Shown piece by piece: positions 10,364 to 21,632 of a stretch of DNA of 64,000 nucleotides. Source of the stretch: Dromiciops gliroides (Eukaryota; Chordata; Mammalia; Microbiotheria; Microbiotheriidae); the NCBI RefSeq assembly GCF_019393635.1, contig NC_057866.1, positions 3,188,223-3,252,222 on the forward strand. The letters run 5' to 3'. Below the pieces are notes generated by a model. It ran no database searches and had not been told where the DNA came from. It saw only the letters and a list, made by a program, of their open reading frames with translations. Both the position numbers and the translations under genes were made by a program. Position 1 is the first letter of the stretch. Each line of letters opens with the position of its first letter.

Positions 10364-10443
<80 letters not shown>
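10358..10443 (+). repeat. (AAAG)n microsatellite
   Basis: About 20 near-perfect AAAG units starting from the SINE A tail and ending at the right target-site duplication. Confidence 0.97.
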
Positions 10444-11425
10444 GAATGCTGGGGGGGCGGTAACTTTGGGGGCCCCAGAGTTGGGATGTGACCAGAACTT
10501 GAGCTCAGGTCCCCTTGACTCCAAGGTTGGCTCTCCACCCACTATACCCAATTAGGCAGGAAGGAAGAGTTTGCCTGATCTTTTTGTTCTTTTTCTTTGG
10601 ATTTTACATATTTTGTTGTAACTAAATGTTCATATTTTTGTGCAATTGTGCACATCTATCTTGTCCTTACTAAATCCTTATATTTGTTCAATATGTGTGT
10701 GTGGGGGGGGTCATATCCCCATCACAATTAAGCTAAGTACATGATTCATTTTTCTTCCATCCTTTTATATTTCTCTTATATTTGTGTTTAATCTATCATC
10801 TAGCTGTAAGTCACTGAGTTATAGGATATGATAAGTGGGTCAAAATCCAATCAATAAGAGTAGGAGTTGGTTTTCCAAAGTCCAGTAAACAAACTATTAT
10901 TGAAGTTAACATGCAAAAGGAAGGAGAAAATTCTAATTGGCAGAACTACCCATGGGAGAGGAGAGAGAGCAATCAGTGCACACAAAGTCGAGACTATCAT
11001 CTTGGAAACGTGCTCCCCTCACACACGTGTGTACCTGCTCAGTCTAGCAAATATGAGACATGTAAGGTCACAAACATACAAATTAGCCAAACCCACTTAA
11101 GAGAACATTAACAACTTAAACAGCCCAATCTTAGAAGAAGAAACAAATCCTGGCATGAAAGAATTACCCAGCCAAAAATAAACAAACACTCGCCAATCCT
11201 GGCCCCTATGATTTCAGAAGAATTTCTCCAAACTTTCCAAGAACAAATAAATTATCTCATTGTCACATAGTATCTTGATCAACATAGAGGAAGATGGCCC
11301 ATTGTCCAATGCCTCATAAGAGGCATGGGTGGTAGTAATCTTAAAATTTGGCAAAGATAACTCTAAAAAAGAAAAACTACAGGTCAGTTTTGCTCATGAA
11401 AAGGGGACACAAAACATAGAATGTG
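10444..11425. other. AT-rich stretch, nothing recognised
   Basis: Compositionally AT-rich and probably old retrotransposon debris, but no family could be named. No exon signal. Confidence 0.4.
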
Positions 11426-11429
11426 GGAA

Positions 11430-11545
11430 AGCACTAAGGAGCAGAATTATGAGACTTCCCAAGATCACACAGTTAAGGTGTCAGAGGCTGAATCACAAGC
11501 CTGATCTGTCTGATTCCAGGCTCAGTTCTATCTGTTATTCCATTG
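11430..11545 (-). repeat. MIR fragment, reverse
   Basis: 'cccaagatcacacagttaagg' and the following 'ctgattccagg' blocks match a diverged reverse MIR. Confidence 0.6.
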
Positions 11546-11689
11546 CCTCATAATGAAAACAAAAAAGCAAAAAGTAACACATAAAATATTGTCTAATAGT
11601 ATATGGTACTAACTTAAACCATTTCCATCCTGCCCAAGCAGGACTTTACCAGGTTTACAGAGTTGCAGCCTTTCAGTTGTTCAGTTACC

Positions 11690-11905
11690 ATTTGTTCAGT
11701 TGTTTTAGTCTGTCCAACTCCTGTGACCTTATTTGGGGTTTTCTTGCCTTCAAAACCAGAAAAATGTAAACTCCCTCTTCCCAAGAGAATGGAAGCTCTA
11801 TGAGGACAGGGAATATTTCCTTTTTTTGCCTTTGGATCTACAGCATCTAGTGATGTTCCTGGTATACCATAGGTACTTAATGAATGTTGGTTGAATGTGT
11901 AAGAA
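11690..11905. repeat. SINE tail fragment followed by L2/MIR 3' end
   Basis: 11690-11745 holds the 'ccttatttggggttttcttgcc' tail module in reverse. 11790-11905 holds an L2/MIR-like end with 'gaggacagggaatattt', 'ataggtacttaatgaatg' and 'ttggttgaatg' in forward orientation. Confidence 0.55.
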
Positions 11906-12763
11906 GGGGGTTGAAACCCCTCCATCTGCTTTTAGTCTGACTCCTTAACTGGGTGAAAGTATTAATCAATCAATCAATCAAAAGACATTAGACTAAATGT
12001 GAAAAGTCTTTGGAAACCATGAGATGAAGTAAAGCAACTCCAGACAAGATTTGTTTCATTTGTCCGGGAGATTTTGTCTTATATCAAAGCCTCACATTGC
12101 CAGAATGGGGAGTTTTCCCAGAAACTGTAGCTTGTCGTTTTCCGCTATACTCCTGAGCAGGGCCTGCCTCAGGGCAGGAAGTCGGATTCCTCCCTGCCCC
12201 CTCCCCTTCACCAGAGAATTGCAGCTTCAAAGGGTCCAAAGATGCAGGATTTCCCATCTTCCTGTTGGTCCCTAAACAGCATCCCTGGATAAGCTGACAC
12301 AGCGTCTGTCCCATTTGGAGCCAAGGAAAGACTGGGCTCATAAATCTCTAAGGACCCCAGGAAAGACACTCCACTGTATTAAAGGGAATTTGTTCAACCC
12401 ACCACCGATGGGGAAAGAGAACCTTCAGCACCCAGGAGGCAGGGGTTACCTCTTTGCCAAATGTGCTCCTTGAATTTGGGCCTTTTTCCCCTGGACTCTC
12501 TGTCCTATAGGAGAGGATGCCATGCCTTTGAGTCGTTATCTACTCTCTGTTCATGATTTATCCTTGTAAATGCTCCCTAAAAGCTACCTAAGGCTGGCTG
12601 ATAATCTCGGAGGAACCACACCTGCAGGGGCTCAAGCCAATGGCAGCAGAAAATCCCCTCTGAGACCTCAGGGGTATCCCCAGAACCTTGAGAAGAAGAT
12701 GTGACTAAGCGTGGCAGACTCAGTTCATCAGACAGCCTCAGAACTTACACAGGCTACAGATTA

Positions 12764-12766
<3 letters not shown>
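11906..12766. other. Unique stretch, nothing recognised
   Basis: A short (ATCA)n run near 11963-11980; otherwise no recognised repeat or exon. Confidence 0.4.

Positions 12767-12819
<53 letters not shown>
12767..12819 (+). repeat. Poly(A) tract of 53 A
   Basis: An uninterrupted run of 53 adenines. The sequence before it (to 12766) could be a retroposed transcript, but I could not identify one and saw no flanking duplication. The length of pure A suggests a young or slippage-expanded tract. Confidence 0.95.
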
Positions 12820-12823
<4 letters not shown>

Positions 12824-13080
12824 ACATCCAATTTATGATAACACAAAATACCTCAAATATTCAGGAACTGACCTGACAGGAAACACGAAGAATCTCTATA
12901 AGGGCATCTATAAAACTGTAGTAACTGAAAAAAGGACCCAAGTTATTGGAGCCCAAATTTAGTGTTCATGGATGGTTCAGACTGACATCGTAAGAATCTA
13001 TATAATGATATCATGATCAGTGAATTACCCATCCTGTTGTTTGCTATGACAGGACAAATCTTTGAAGTCACATAATTGAC
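12820..13080 (+). repeat. Old L1-like ORF2 fragment
   Basis: Forward translation near 12860-12930 gives a KYLKYSGTDLTGNTKNLYKG-type segment resembling the L1 ORF2 region after the reverse transcriptase. Too short and diverged to place in a subfamily. Confidence 0.45.
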
Positions 13081-13109
13081 TGAGAGAGGAAACAAGCCTC
13101 CCTCCCCCA

Positions 13110-13145
13110 TTTAGTGTTTTACCCACTGCGCCACCTAGCTGCCCC
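13110..13145 (-). repeat. Marsupial SINE head remnant
   Basis: Only the reversed SINE head remains: 'cccactgcgccacctagctgcccc'. Confidence 0.75.
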
Positions 13146-13478
13146 CTCTCAATTACTTTTTAAAATTCTTACAGGATGTCCCACATAGAATATTAATAAT
13201 TATTTTCTAATTTTATGTTTAGAGTTTTCATAATTATAGGTAGAATAAAATTTTATAATTGTGTAGTGTAAATTTTCATTTGGAGCTTTGGATAACAAAT
13301 GTGATCATCGTAGTCACTGGAACGACTTAATAAATTACTTTAAAAGGATATTATGAGTAATATATTCAAGTACCCTGAGGATTTGTAACACATTTTATGG
13401 TGGGTGAAAGACGTTTGTGGAACAAACCACTGGGATCCACTGGCAGAGGTTCTCCCCTTTTCCTAAAACGATGTTGCT

Positions 13479-13638
13479 GGGGCAGCTAGGTGGCACAGTG
13501 GATAGAGCACCGGCCCTGGAGTCAGGAGTACCTGAGTTCAAATCCGGCCTCAGACACTTAACACTTACTAGCTGTGTGACCCTGGGCAAGTCACTTAACC
13601 CCAATTGCCTCACTAAAAAATAAATAAAAATAAAACAA
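13479..13638 (+). mobile_element. Marsupial SINE, full length
   Basis: Nearly consensus copy from GGGGCAGCTAGGTGG to CCCCAATTGCCTCAC and an A-rich tail. Flanks AAAACGATGTTGC and AAAACAATTTTGC look like an imperfect target-site duplication. Confidence 0.93.
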
Positions 13639-13644
13639 TTTTGC

Positions 13645-15170
13645 CATCTCCACCCCTCAGAATCCCTCTCTCCCACCAAGGATCCGGTGTCCCTTCCCCC
13701 ATGAAGCCCTCCCTGAGCCCCTCTCCTGCCCTGTCCTTCCATCATCATTTGCATTTACTAGTCTATATGGATGCATGAAATAAATAAGCACCTTAAGCAA
13801 AGCACCGACAGTTTCATGGAATCCCCAAATCTAAGTTGGAAGGAGTTGCAGAGACATTTAGTCCAGTCTGGTCTGAAGACCTTGGCAGCTCCTGGGACAA
13901 CACAGATGACTCTGGGGCATCCGTCCAGATTAACCCTGCCTGGACGTCTTTGCCCTGTGGTCCCTCCTTCTGTCCTCTCAGGCCAATCCCTCTTTAACAC
14001 AATAGCCATTGAAGGACACCTCTCTGGCCTCCCTCCCTCTCTTCCTTCCCCGAAGTCTCCTCATAGAGTTTCTGTGACTTGGTTTCCTCTGACCTAATGT
14101 CCAGCCCCTTCACCCCGGGAAGCTCTTTAGCGGTTCGGCGTCCTTCCCAAACCCTGGGGGATAAGTACTGACCGGTCCCCTGGCCAGGAAAGGGTCAAAG
14201 GGAGGGTCACTCCCCCTCTTCCCAGAAGTTCGGCCTCTCTCTATTCTGCCCAGGATCCAGCCCTGGGTTTTCCACCCATATTTGGGGAGCTGGTTCTTTA
14301 AATCCACAGGTACTGGGATTTGAGAGTATTCGCTTAACATAGAGGCACGCATGTGGGAGACACCAAGGACCTGATTCTGGGCAGATATTGTGCTCCCCTA
14401 CCACAGGTGGAAGCAGCCTGTTCTGCGGACCACACAGCAGCATCTTTAAAATGACCAGACTGGGACACTGAAACTAGGTCCCCTAGAGGATGCAGGTTTT
14501 GTTTGCCTAAAGATGGGTGAGTAGAAAAGGACAATCTTCCCCTTCCCCACTGGCCCCCTCTTAGGCCCCATGTACCAGAAAAATGCTCCTGGGGTTTTGT
14601 TCCAACCTATTTTATCCTTTTTGGTGACAGAAAGTAAGACAGATAGTGAAACCCCCACTGAACCAGGGCTAGAGCAATGCTGGCCTTGGAAACAGGATTC
14701 CAGGCCAGACATTGCTGCCAGCCCCTCAGGGAAGCCCTGAGGAGACAGGGTAACTGCACCCCAACCTAGAGTGGAGTGGGGTGGACTTTGGACTTGGAAC
14801 CAGGTGAGGGCGTGCTACTTAAGACCTGAGCTAAGCTTTGAGCTTCCTTCCCCAGAGACCGAGGTGGTACAGGGGTGGGGGAGGGAGGGATTATGCCTCT
14901 ATGTGTTGAGGGGGACTTGTCTGTTTGTTTATTCTTACCCTGCCTTTGAAGTAAATATTCCTCTGGTAAAAGCTATTCTGACTGTTATATGAATAAATGG
15001 AACTGGGGTGCAGGGGACCCCTAATATTGGTGGGGGCTGGAGCTGACAGCAGAAAGATTAATGCCCCTAAGCCCCCTTAAAGGTATCAGAGAGCCCTGGG
15101 GGAGGGGTTAAACATAGCATACTTAGCCTTCAGGCTGGGGTGGGGGGCAGTGAACGAGTCATTACTATTG
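13645..15170. other. Mostly unique DNA with old repeat traces
   Basis: 13660-13770 resembles an L2 fragment ('catgaagccctccctgagccc'). 13810-13870 carries a 'ctaagttggaaggagttgcagagac' block typical of old MIR-like elements. The rest, to 15170, shows nothing recognisable. Confidence 0.4.
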
Positions 15171-15179
15171 CCCAAGCAT

Positions 15180-15705
15180 GAGACTTCTCATTTATCCCAA
15201 TTAAATTTCATCTTCTTACATTCAGTCCAATGTCTATAGCCTGCTGAGAGCTTTTTGGATGTTCACTCTATCATCCAACTTGCTGGCTCGCCCCTCAACT
15301 TTCACTCTGCTTTATTATTTGATGGGCAGGTCTTCCAGGACTTCTATTTTTTTTTTTAGTGAGGCAGTTGGGGTTAAGTGACTTGCCCAGGGTCACACAG
15401 CTAGTAAGTGTTAAGTGTCTGAGGCCGGATTTGAACTCAGGTACTCCTGACTCCAGGGCTGGTGCTCTATCCACTGCACCATCTAGTTGCCCCTTTTCCA
15501 GGACTTCTTCCGAGTCACCGATAAAAATGTTAAACATCAAAGGGCCGAGCACAAATCCCTGGGACCCTCCCCTGGAGACTTCCTTCCAAGATAATTTTGA
15601 TCTGTTAATGACTGCCCTTTGGGCCTGGACTTTCAGCCAGTTCTGAACCCATCTAATAAAATTATTGTCACTAGTATGTATTCCCCATCTCTCTAGAGAC
15701 AGAAA
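15180..15705 (-). mobile_element. CR1-family LINE fragment (reverse transcriptase region)
   Basis: Minus-strand translation contains an RT block like SQGFVLGPLMFNIFI, which compares with the GVPQGSVLGPLLFNIFI pattern of CR1-clade RTs, preceded by a WVQNWLKVQAQRAVIN-like segment. It is frameshifted and stop-ridden, and cut by the SINE at 15359-15493. An ancient inactive copy. Confidence 0.75.
15359..15493 (-). mobile_element. Marsupial SINE inserted in CR1
   Basis: Full reverse copy. A 13-bp target-site duplication TTCCAGGACTTCT lies at 15333-15345 and 15496-15508. Confidence 0.93.
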
Positions 15706-15785
15706 CCTCAGACACTTAACACTTACTAGCTGTGTGACCCTGGACAAGTCACTTAACCCCCATTGCCTCACTAAAAAGCAAAAAA
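15706..15785 (+). repeat. Marsupial SINE, 5'-truncated
   Basis: Contains only the second half of the SINE, from 'cctcagacacttaacac' to the 'cattgcctcac' end and an A-rich tail. Confidence 0.85.
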
Positions 15786-15884
15786 TCCAAACAGGAATCC
15801 TATTGGATGATCTGACTGGTGAGGTGGGTAGCCAGTAGTGTTCATTGGAGTGGCAACCCTTTGATCCAGAAATACCACCATTAG

Positions 15885-16334
15885 GTCACAGGGAAATAGG
15901 TGGTGAGGGTCCTTAGGTATTCCTCTGTAAAGAATTACAACTCTCACACACCATCCAATTAAAATAAAATGGTCTTTTATTTAGGCTTAGAGAAAGTGAG
16001 AAAGGAAAGTCAAAGAAAGACTTTGCCTCAAGGGAAGGAGATGGCTTAGAAACATTCTCCTCCCAGAATGGAAGGGAGGCCAAAGCTTTTAGACCACCTG
16101 ACAATGGAAAGTTTCCTTTGGGGGTGGGATAGGGAAAGATTCTTGACCCTTGAGAGGTATTATTGTTTAGGAATGGTAGTCTTGACTTCTGGAGTTTTCT
16201 CGGCCACCCCAGGTTGTAGCCACGCCCGCTTTCCTTCAATAGAATTTCTCTCTCCCCTAAATTCTGTCCCGATATCTAGTTGGCCGAGCTAAACTTTAAT
16301 AGTCTTTTAATTCCTGATATGTCCTAAGCCCCAT
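15885..16334 (-). mobile_element. Probable solo LTR of an endogenous retrovirus
   Basis: About 450 bp of unrelated sequence splits the L1 cleanly between two normally adjacent L1 positions. On the minus strand it carries AATAAA (complement at 15976-15981) about 95 bp from its 3' end, as in an LTR R/U5. The left and right L1 flanks share CTAA-like bases, consistent with a short retroviral target-site duplication. No internal retroviral genes are present. The LTR call is inference from structure. Confidence 0.5.
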
Positions 16335-16533
16335 GTTAGTCTGTATCCCAAAGAGATCATTAAAAAAAAAAAAGGAAAAGGACCCACATGTACAAAAATA
16401 TTTATAGAAGCTCTCTTTGTGGTGGCAAAGAATTGGAAATTGAGGGGATGCCCATCAATTGGGGAATGGCTGAACAAGTTGTGGTATATGAATGTAATAG
16501 AATACTATTGTGCTGTAAGAAATGATGATCAGG

Positions 16534-16690
16534 GGGGCAGCTAGGTGGCACAGTGGATAGAGCACCAGCCCTGGATTCAGGAGTACCTGAGTTAAAATCC
16601 GGGCTCAGACACTTAACACTTACTAGCTGTGTGACCCTGGGCAAGTCACTTAACCCCAATTGCCTCACTAAAAAAAAAAAAAAGAAAGAA
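16534..16690 (+). mobile_element. Marsupial SINE inserted in L1 3' UTR
   Basis: Full-length copy with a poly(A)/AAAG tail. A target-site duplication AAGAAATGATGA lies at 16517-16528 and 16691-16702. Confidence 0.93.
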
Positions 16691-17105
16691 AAGAAATGAT
16701 GAGCCGGCAGATTCAGGAAAACCTGGAAAGACTTAAGTGGACTGATGCTGAGTGAAGTGAACAGAACCAGGAGAACATTGTACACAGTGACAGCAACATT
16801 ATGAGATGATCAACTGTGATAGACTTGGCTCTTCTCAGGAGTGCAAAGATTCGATACAATTCCAAAGAACTCATGATGGAAAACGTTCTCCACATCCAGA
16901 AAAAAAGAACTGTGGATGATTGAACCATACTGTTTCTACTTTTGTTTTTGTTGTTTTCCCCTTTTATTCTGATACTTCTTTCGCAACATGATTAACGCAG
17001 AAATATGTTTGATGTGATTGTACATATATAACCTATATTGTATTACTTTCTTTCTTGAGGCGGGGAGGAAAGGAGAAAAATTTGGAACTAAAAATCTCAT
17101 TAAAA

Positions 17106-17464
17106 TAAATGTTGATGATGAGCGGGAGTTCAGAGAAACCTGGAAGGACTTGCATGAACTGATGATGAATAAGATGAGCAGAACTAGGAGAACATTGTAC
17201 ACAGTATCATCAACATTATGTGTCGATCAACTGTGATAGACTAGATTCTTCTCACCAATCCAATAGTACAAGACGGTTCTAAAGAACTCATGATGGAAAA
17301 GGCTCTCCAAATCCAGAAAAAAAAAAAGGAACTGTGGACTATGGACGCAGATTGGACCATACTATTTCTTTTGTTTTCGGTGCTGTTGTTTTTCTTTTTT
17401 GAGGTTTTTCCTTTTTGCTCTGATCCTTCTCATATAACGTGACTAATGCAGAAATATGTTTAAT

Positions 17465-17523
<59 letters not shown>

Positions 17524-17700
17524 TATATCAGATTACCTGCTGTCTAGGGGAGGGGGGAGGAAGGGGAGGGAGGGAGAAAAATTTGAAATTTGAAATCTTA
17601 TCCAAACAAATGTTGAAAACTAAAATAAATACATTTTTTAAATCAAATGTTGAAAACTATCTTACATGTAACTGGAAAATAATAAAATATTTTATGATTT
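17106..17700 (+). mobile_element. Second L1 3' end in tandem
   Basis: Begins again at the 'gttcagagaaacctggaagg' position of the L1 3' region, just after the previous L1 ended, and runs to the tail near 17700. A (TA)n expansion at 17469-17520 lies inside. Confidence 0.75.
17469..17520 (+). repeat. (TA)n microsatellite
   Basis: About 26 perfect TA units within an L1 3' UTR, where other copies have 'ttgtacatgtataacc'. Confidence 0.97.
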
Positions 17701-18205
17701 AAAAAAAGAAATGATGAGCAGGCAGATTTCAGAAAAACCTGGAAAGATTTACATGAACCAATGCTGAGTGAAGTGAGCACAACTAGGATAACATTGTACA
17801 CAGTAACAGCAACACTGTGTGATGATTAACTGTGATGGACTTAGCTCTTCTCAGCAGTACAATATTCCAAGACAATTCCAAGACTCATGATGGAAAATGC
17901 TCTCCACATCCAGAGAAAGAACTATGGAGTCGGAATGCAAATTGAAGCAGACAATTTTCACATTCTTTTTCATGGTTTTCCCCTTTTATTCTTTTTCTTC
18001 TTTCACAACATGACTAATGTGGAAATATGTTAACATAATTGTAATGTATAACCTATATCAGATTGCTTTCTGTCTTGGGGATGAGGGAGGGAAAGGAGGG
18101 AGAGAGAGAAACATTTGGAACTCAAAATTTTACAAAAATGAATGTTGAAAACTATCTTTACAGGCAATTTGGGAAAATAAAATACTACTAAGTGGGGAAA
18201 AAAGA
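17701..18205 (+). mobile_element. Third L1 3' end in tandem
   Basis: Starts with 'agaaatgatgagcaggcagattt' and runs through the 3' UTR to 'ggaaaataaaatac' near 18185. Same orientation as the two before it. Confidence 0.75.
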
Positions 18206-18234
18206 ATCCAACTTCCGATTCACTGGAGGTCCTT

Positions 18235-18725
18235 CTTATAAAAAGAAAAATGCTTTAAATCACTATTGATTAGAGAAATGCAGATTAAAACAACTCTGAA
18301 GTACCACCTCACACCTTTGCTTTCCAGGATGAGAGAAAAATAGAGACACTGGTGCATTGTTGCCCAAGTAGCAAACTGTTCCAAAGTGAAATGAGCAGAA
18401 CTAGAAGACCATTGAGCACAGTAACAGCAATGTGGTAACTACAATCAACTGTGAAAGACTTGGCTACTCTGAGCAATGTAATGTTCCAAGACAATTCTGA
18501 AGGATTCATGATGAAAAAATGCTCTCCCCTCCAGAGAGAACTGATAAACTCAGTGCAAATTGAAGTAGAATTTTCTCACTTTATTTTTATTGCTTTTTTG
18601 GAAAAAACAGCTAATATAGAAATATGTTTTGCATGATTTCACATGTATAACTGATAGAATTTTGCTTGCCTTCTCAGGGGCAGGTGAGGAGATGGCAGAG
18701 AAGGACAGAATTTGGAAACTCAAAA
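18235..18725 (+). mobile_element. Fourth, more diverged L1 3' fragment
   Basis: Holds 'gattagagaaatgcagattaaaac' near 18268 and later 'gatagaattttgcttgcc' near 18652, with internal deletions relative to the copy at 2996-4031. Confidence 0.65.
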
Positions 18726-18879
18726 TTTGAAAAGAGGACTAGGGGCTTATGGGATCACTGCAAGTGTGACCACCATCCCTGTGCCCATTCAGGAGGTTTC
18801 AGGGATGGGAGCTGGGAGCAGCAACAGTCACCTTCTACCAGAAGCAGCCCAGTTTGTCAATGGGAAAAGGGGGAAAGAG

Positions 18880-19260
18880 GGAAAGAGATGGGAGATGGGG
18901 AGGGAGAGGGATATTGTTTATACATGTACAGTCATGCAAAGCATATTTTCATATTAGTCATGTTGTGAAAGAAAACACAAACCAAAAAAAAACAAAACAA
19001 GAAAAACAAAGGTAAGAAAATCTGCTTCAATCTACATTCACACTCCATCAGTTTCAGACTCTGTCAGTTCTTTCTCAGGGGAGGGGGTGGTCGGGCGGGG
19101 GTGGGGGTAGTATTTTCCATCATGAGTCCTTTAGAATCATTTAAGATCATTGTATTACTGAGAATAACTGAGTCATTCACAGTTGACCTCGTACAAGGTT
19201 GCAGTTATTGTATACAACGTTCTGATGCTGCTCACTTCACTTTGCATCAGGACCGACCAC
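18880..19260 (-). mobile_element. L1 3' end, reverse orientation
   Basis: The + strand reads the reverse of the L1 3' UTR: 'catgtacagtcatgcaaagc', 'tcatgttgtgaaagaaaaca', 'ccatcatgagtcctttagaa'. It faces the four + strand copies. Confidence 0.7.
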
Positions 19261-20175
19261 CAGACCTCAAGAGGTTTCTTCCTGGCATGCCAAGCACCCA
19301 GGGCCTCCAATCTGATAAGCCTTGAATGTGTTTACTGTTGAATTAATGCACACTGGCCCTGAGAATGCCATCAAGAAGAAATGATGATAACTGATTCATA
19401 AGACATCTCGATCCAATTTAGTAAGCACTTGGTAAGCACCTACTGTGTGCTGAGTACCGTGCTGGGCATGCAAGGCCATTCCCCGAGGGGAAGCTGGCAC
19501 ATCCTTGGGATGCTGGGCTAGCTCAGAGTAAACAAACCCTCCAGAAAGGCCTCAGAATTGGACTAACCTTGCGAGTGGAGTCAGGGCTCGGACAGTGTGT
19601 CCAGCCCTGGTCTGGTGCTTCTGTGATTCTACCAGCTGACGGGTCTGCTTGTTGGAATGGATAGTGGCCCGGGCCCCCCAAGGCCCCGATAGGAGGACAC
19701 CTCAGGGCCAACGCCCTGCCCCAGGAGGAGATGCTGGGCTCATTGTCGCTCCCGGGAGAGTCTCACCTCGGCTCAGGAGGGAGCCCCAGTGAGTCATGGG
19801 GCCCAACCTGGTGAAACTGCTCCACTAGGTCTGCCCCCACCCCCTAGATCCAGGAAGTTACCCAACCCACGTGTTCAGCCAGAGGAAGGAGTTCAGACTT
19901 CCTGCTCAGAGCGGCTCCCCAACACTCAGGGGCATCCTAGAGGGGCCCCTCTTGCCACAACTGAGCAGGCCAGCCAGGGGGCAGCTGACTGGGGACTCCG
20001 GATCCTGGCCCAGGTGTGTAGAGACTGTGCCGGGCAGGCTGGCACTAGCTGGCTTGGTCCCCTTCACCCAGGGTCCTTCAGCTTCTGCCTGCCTCCCCTA
20101 GGAGCCTAGAGGGTTCTTCTGGGCACTGGGGATCAGGAGCCCATGAGGGCCCCAGTTTGGGGGAGGGGGAAGGCT
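19261..20175. other. Mostly unique DNA
   Basis: A short MIR/L2-like block 'gtaagcacctactgtgtgctgagtaccgtgctggg' lies near 19431. From 19500 the DNA is GC-rich and unannotated; no exon could be supported. Confidence 0.4.
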
Positions 20176-20179
20176 GGCA

Positions 20180-20370
20180 ATGCCTCCTTTGGTCTTATGT
20201 GGTTCAGGACAACAAGTGCTGGCTCTGGAAGCAGAGGAGCACAGGTCAAATGCCAGCTTTGGTATTTGTTCGACCTCGGCTCCATTGTGCCTCAGTTTCC
20301 CCCTCTGTAAAATGAGATGGCTTCGACTAGATTGTCTGAGTTCCTCTCTGGCTCAGAGCTAAGACCCTGA
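20180..20370 (+). repeat. MIR element
   Basis: Forward MIR with 'gtgcctcagtttccccctctgtaaaatgag' near 20288 and the following 'atggcttcgactagattgtctgag' tail. Confidence 0.75.
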
Positions 20371-21135
20371 GATGTTGCACCACCACCGTCATCGTTGTTG
20401 TCCTCATCTGCTGACCTCTGCTGAGAGATCTAAGGTTAACCAATGAATGGTCGCTAGGGAGGGTCCCTCAGGGCCCCCAGGGCCCCCCTGTTCTGATCAG
20501 CAGGTAAGCTGTGATCTCAGACTGTAAGACCTGTCCCTCACCTGTCCTCTTTTTGCTAAGCAAGCCCCTCCCCCTCTCTGAACCTCAGTTTCCTCACCTG
20601 TAATAACAGATGTAGCCTTCTCAGGGTTACTGGACAGAGAGCACAATGGGGATGGGAATCCTGGCCGTTGGTGGGACAAATGAGAAGGGAAAAGGTTTCC
20701 AATGAGATCACGGTGCCTGGCATAGAGTAGGAGTTTCATCAGTTTGAGTCCCCACACCCCCATCGGCCTCTCCCAGGGTCTGCCCTAGACCAGGCCGCCC
20801 CCCTTCCTCCCCCCGCCCCCCGCCAGGGTGTTGGATTTCTTCCAGCAGGTCACATTTCCTGGGCTGAGTTGCTAACCGAGCCAGCTGCAGAATTACCAGA
20901 GGCCTGGGGAGTGGAGGCGGGGTGCAGGGTCGATTGTCTCCTGTAAGCTGAGGAGGCCCCTCCCAGGCCTTGGACCTTGAAAAGGCTCTGTGACCAGCCC
21001 CACCAAGGACTAGGGAGGAAACAAGGCAAGGGCTCAAATAGCCTCTCAGACATTTCCTGCTGGAGAGCTTGGGCGGGACATCTCCCTTTCCCAGCCTCAG
21101 TGTCCTTATCTGTAAAATGAGGGCCCTGAGCTCCT
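20371..21135. other. GC-rich unique DNA with MIR traces
   Basis: A MIR end ('aacctcagtttcctcacctg') lies near 20581 and another ('ccttatctgtaaaatgag') near 21103. No exon recognised. Confidence 0.4.
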
Positions 21136-21139
21136 TCGT

Positions 21140-21632
21140 ACATACATACCCTTAGACACATACACACACACACACACATACCCTTATACACACCCCTACA
21201 TATACATACGTACACATACACCTACACATGCATACCCTTCTACACATACACCTACACATACATACGCTTATACAACATACCTACACATACATACCTATAC
21301 ACACACCTACACATACATACCCTTACACAACATACCTACACATACATACCCTTACACAATATACCTACATATACATACCTATACACACACCTACACATAC
21401 ATACCCTTACATAACATACCTACACATACATATCGATACACACACCTACACATACATACCCTTACATAACATACCTACACATACATATCGATACACACAC
21501 CTACACATACATACCCTTACACAACATACCTACATATACATACTGATACACACACCTACACATATATACGCTTATACAACATACCTACACATACATACTT
21601 ATACACACACCTACACATGCATATCCTTACAC
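21140..21632 (+). repeat. 55-bp tandem repeat (minisatellite) of CACCTACACATACATAC type
   Basis: The anchor ATACACACACC recurs at 21381, 21436, 21491, 21546 and 21601, exactly 55 bp apart each time. An earlier anchor at 21297 is 84 bp from the next, so the left part has a different register. Each unit itself consists of diverged CATACA/CCTACA words. The long Thr/His/Tyr-rich open frame through it is a by-product. Confidence 0.93.

Larger units (their letters stand above)
15835..17105 (+). mobile_element. L1 3' region, interrupted by an LTR-like insert and a SINE
   Basis: L1 ORF2 3' sequence ('ccctttgatccagaaatacc') starts at 15835, is broken at about 15885-16334, and resumes with 'tgtatcccaaagagatcatt'. 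It continues through the 3' UTR to an end near 17105. A SINE sits at 16534-16690. Not coding-competent. Confidence 0.75.

Noticed and set aside
10335..10551. Phe-Leu-Ser repeat open frames
   Set aside because: Translation of the AAAG microsatellite and adjoining SINE.
12767..12819. Processed pseudogene ending in the 53-A tract
   Set aside because: The sequence before it matches no mRNA I recognise and no flanking duplication was found.
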